Made by a program: the position numbers and the translations under genes. The notes beneath the pieces were generated by a model. It was given only the letters and a program-made list of their open reading frames with translations, was not told the origin of the DNA and searched no databases. Positions 21,895 through 23,269 of a stretch of DNA of 23,269 nucleotides are shown here, piece after piece (within the stretch, counting starts at the first letter, position 1; the number at the start of each line of letters is the position of its first letter). Source of the stretch: UBA1259 sp964453915 (GTDB taxonomy: Bacteria > Bacillota > Clostridia > Christensenellales > Borkfalkiaceae); assembly GCA_964453915.1 (NCBI GenBank), contig CAYVPW010000022.1, positions 1 to 23,269 of the forward strand, written 5' to 3'.

Positions 21895-23232
21895 ATGGAT
21901 AAAATTAACGGAATAATCACCAGCAAAGAAGTTCCCTTTAAGGAATTCAAGAATCACGACGGGGAAATCGTAACGATAAGCGGATACATTCACCGTATAC
22001 GTGAAATGACAGGCTTCTCTTTTGTAATCATAAGAACGGCAAGAGACTTAATTCAATGCGTTTATGCACCGGAATTTTCCGATTACCGTTGGGACGAAAG
22101 GCTCACGGAAGAAGCTTGCGTAAAAATTAAAGGCAAAGTAGTTTCTAGTTTAGACGCAAAAGGCAACGAAAGATTTGAATTGCAAATTCACGATATTGCG
22201 ATATTATCTCTCCCTGCCGAAGGTTTGCCCATCGTAATCAATAAAAAGCAACTGGACGGCATAGGTTTAAGCACTATTCTCGATTTGAGAGCAGTATCTA
22301 TGAGAAATCCCAGAGAACGTGCTATTTTCAAAATTCAAGAAGGCATTGCTCGCGGATTTAGAGAATTCCTTTTGAAAAACGATTTTACCGAAATTCGTTC
22401 CCCCAAAATAAACTATGCGGGTGCGGAAGGCGGAACTAACGTTTTTAAACTGGATTATTTCGGCAAACAAGTTTATCTTGCTCAAAGCCCGCAACTTTAT
22501 AAACAGGCTCTTGTAGGGGTTTTCCAAAGAGTATTTGAAATTGCTCCCGTGTTCCGTGCCGAACATCACGACACGTCTCGCCATCTTAACGAATATACTT
22601 CTATGGACTTTGAAATGGGCTTTATCAACTCTTTTGAAGACATTATGAATATGGAAACGGGCGCTCTTAAATATATAATGAATCTTTTAAAAACGGAATA
22701 TGCGGCAGAGATAGAACTTTTACACGCAAACGTTCCCGAAATAACCGAAATCCCCACCATTAAGTTTATGGATGCAAAAGAACTTATAATCAAAAAGTTC
22801 CACTATACCCCGTCCGATATGAAAGACTTTGACCCGCAAGAAGAAGAAATGCTTGGCAAATACGCAAAGAAAGAACTGAACAGCGACTTTTTGTTCGTCA
22901 CTCATTATCCTTCTAAAAAGCGTCCTTTCTACACTATGGACGACCCTGAAAATCCGGAATTTACCCTATCTTTCGACCTGCTTTTTAGAGGCTTAGAAAT
23001 AACTTCCGGAGGACAACGTGTTCACGATTATAAAGAACAAGTTGCAAAAATGGAAAAGTGCGGAATGGACCCCAAAGAGTTTGAAACGTATCTTATGCTT
23101 CATAAATACGGTGCTCCCCCTCACGGTGGCTTGGGAATAGGTTTAGAAAGATTGACAATGCACCTTTTAGGATTTAAAAACGTTAGAGAAGCAACTATGT
23201 TCCCGCGCGATATAAACAGAGTTTCTCCCTAA
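21895..23232 (+). CDS. aspS: Aspartyl-tRNA synthetase, archaeal type, probably non-discriminating
   Basis: A 445-residue class IIb synthetase charging tRNA with aspartate. The N-terminal OB-fold anticodon domain spans about 1-105 (VTISGYIHRIREMTGFSFVIIRT). Class II motif 2 is FRAEHHDTSRHLNEYTSMDFE, followed by SGGQRVHDY and motif 3 GLGIGLERL. The ending FPRDINRVSP marks AspRS rather than AsnRS. The length, with no bacterial GAD insertion domain (typical bacterial AspRS is about 590), marks the archaeal/eukaryal type. His in IHRIRE sits where non-discriminating archaeal-type enzymes have His, which suggests it also charges tRNA-Asn for repair by GatCAB. The frame extends to 21841, but the ATG at 21895 has GGAG 9 bases upstream and gives the normal N-terminus. 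Confidence 0.9.
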   Translation: MDKINGIITSKEVPFKEFKNHDGEIVTISGYIHRIREMTGFSFVIIRTARDLIQCVYAPEFSDYRWDERLTEEACVKIKGKVVSSLDAKGNERFELQIHDIAILSLPAEGLPIVINKKQLDGIGLSTILDLRAVSMRNPRERAIFKIQEGIARGFREFLLKNDFTEIRSPKINYAGAEGGTNVFKLDYFGKQVYLAQSPQLYKQALVGVFQRVFEIAPVFRAEHHDTSRHLNEYTSMDFEMGFINSFEDIMNMETGALKYIMNLLKTEYAAEIELLHANVPEITEIPTIKFMDAKELIIKKFHYTPSDMKDFDPQEEEMLGKYAKKELNSDFLFVTHYPSKKRPFYTMDDPENPEFTLSFDLLFRGLEITSGGQRVHDYKEQVAKMEKCGMDPKEFETYLMLHKYGAPPHGGLGIGLERLTMHLLGFKNVREATMFPRDINRVSP

Positions 23233-23269
23233 AAACATTATTTAATGTTAAAACTGTATATTTATATAT

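Overview
The window comes from a low-GC, Gram-positive-type chromosome, most likely a spore-forming Clostridia lineage of Bacillota. The pointers are: AGGAGG-type ribosome binding sites and sigma-A promoters throughout, a HrcA/CIRCE-controlled small heat-shock gene, two CotF-like spore-coat proteins, the order ruvC-ruvA-ruvB-queA-tgt-yajC-(TIGR04086 membrane protein), the infC-rpmI-rplT operon with a leader attenuator, and an archaeal-type aspartyl-tRNA synthetase. I cannot name the species. It is mostly housekeeping sequence: no complete mobile element, CRISPR array, tRNA or rRNA gene was seen.

Layout. 1-565: hsp20 (+) behind a CIRCE operator, closed by a terminator. 655-6258 (-): a five-gene operon reading Lrp/AsnC regulator > aminotransferase > O-antigen-ligase-like membrane protein > cardiolipin synthase > metallophosphoesterase, from a strong promoter at 6230-6258. 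6275-6877 (+): two small genes, one of unknown function and one DUF378 membrane protein, divergent from the regulator. 6904-7542 (-): a QueT queuosine-precursor transporter behind a riboswitch-like leader. 7605-8087 (-): two CotF-like genes. 8218-9590 (+): an M29 aminopeptidase. 9650-15046 (-): the Holliday-junction genes ruvCAB followed by queA, tgt, yajC and a TIGR04086 membrane protein. 15158-16580 (-): an HtrA-type lipoprotein protease. 16581-17010: a noncoding stretch rich in hairpins. 17029-19890 (-): infC-rpmI-rplT, then an rRNA/tRNA methyltransferase and a YebC-family gene. 19994-21678 (-): a membrane-anchored protein with four DUF1508 units. 21895-23232 (+): aspS, archaeal type.

How the parts work together. 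QueT (uptake of a queuosine precursor), Tgt (base exchange into tRNA) and QueA (the following modification step) form a salvage route. The leader of queT looks like a preQ1 class-I-type switch whose 3' hairpin hides the ribosome binding site. Expression control in this window relies heavily on 5' structures and unusual starts: the queT leader, the infC attenuator with an AUU start codon, a hairpin over the start of the TIGR04086 gene, and a ruvC promoter placed so that its mRNA should be leaderless. These regulatory readings, and the DUF1508 protein, are the points most worth a second look.
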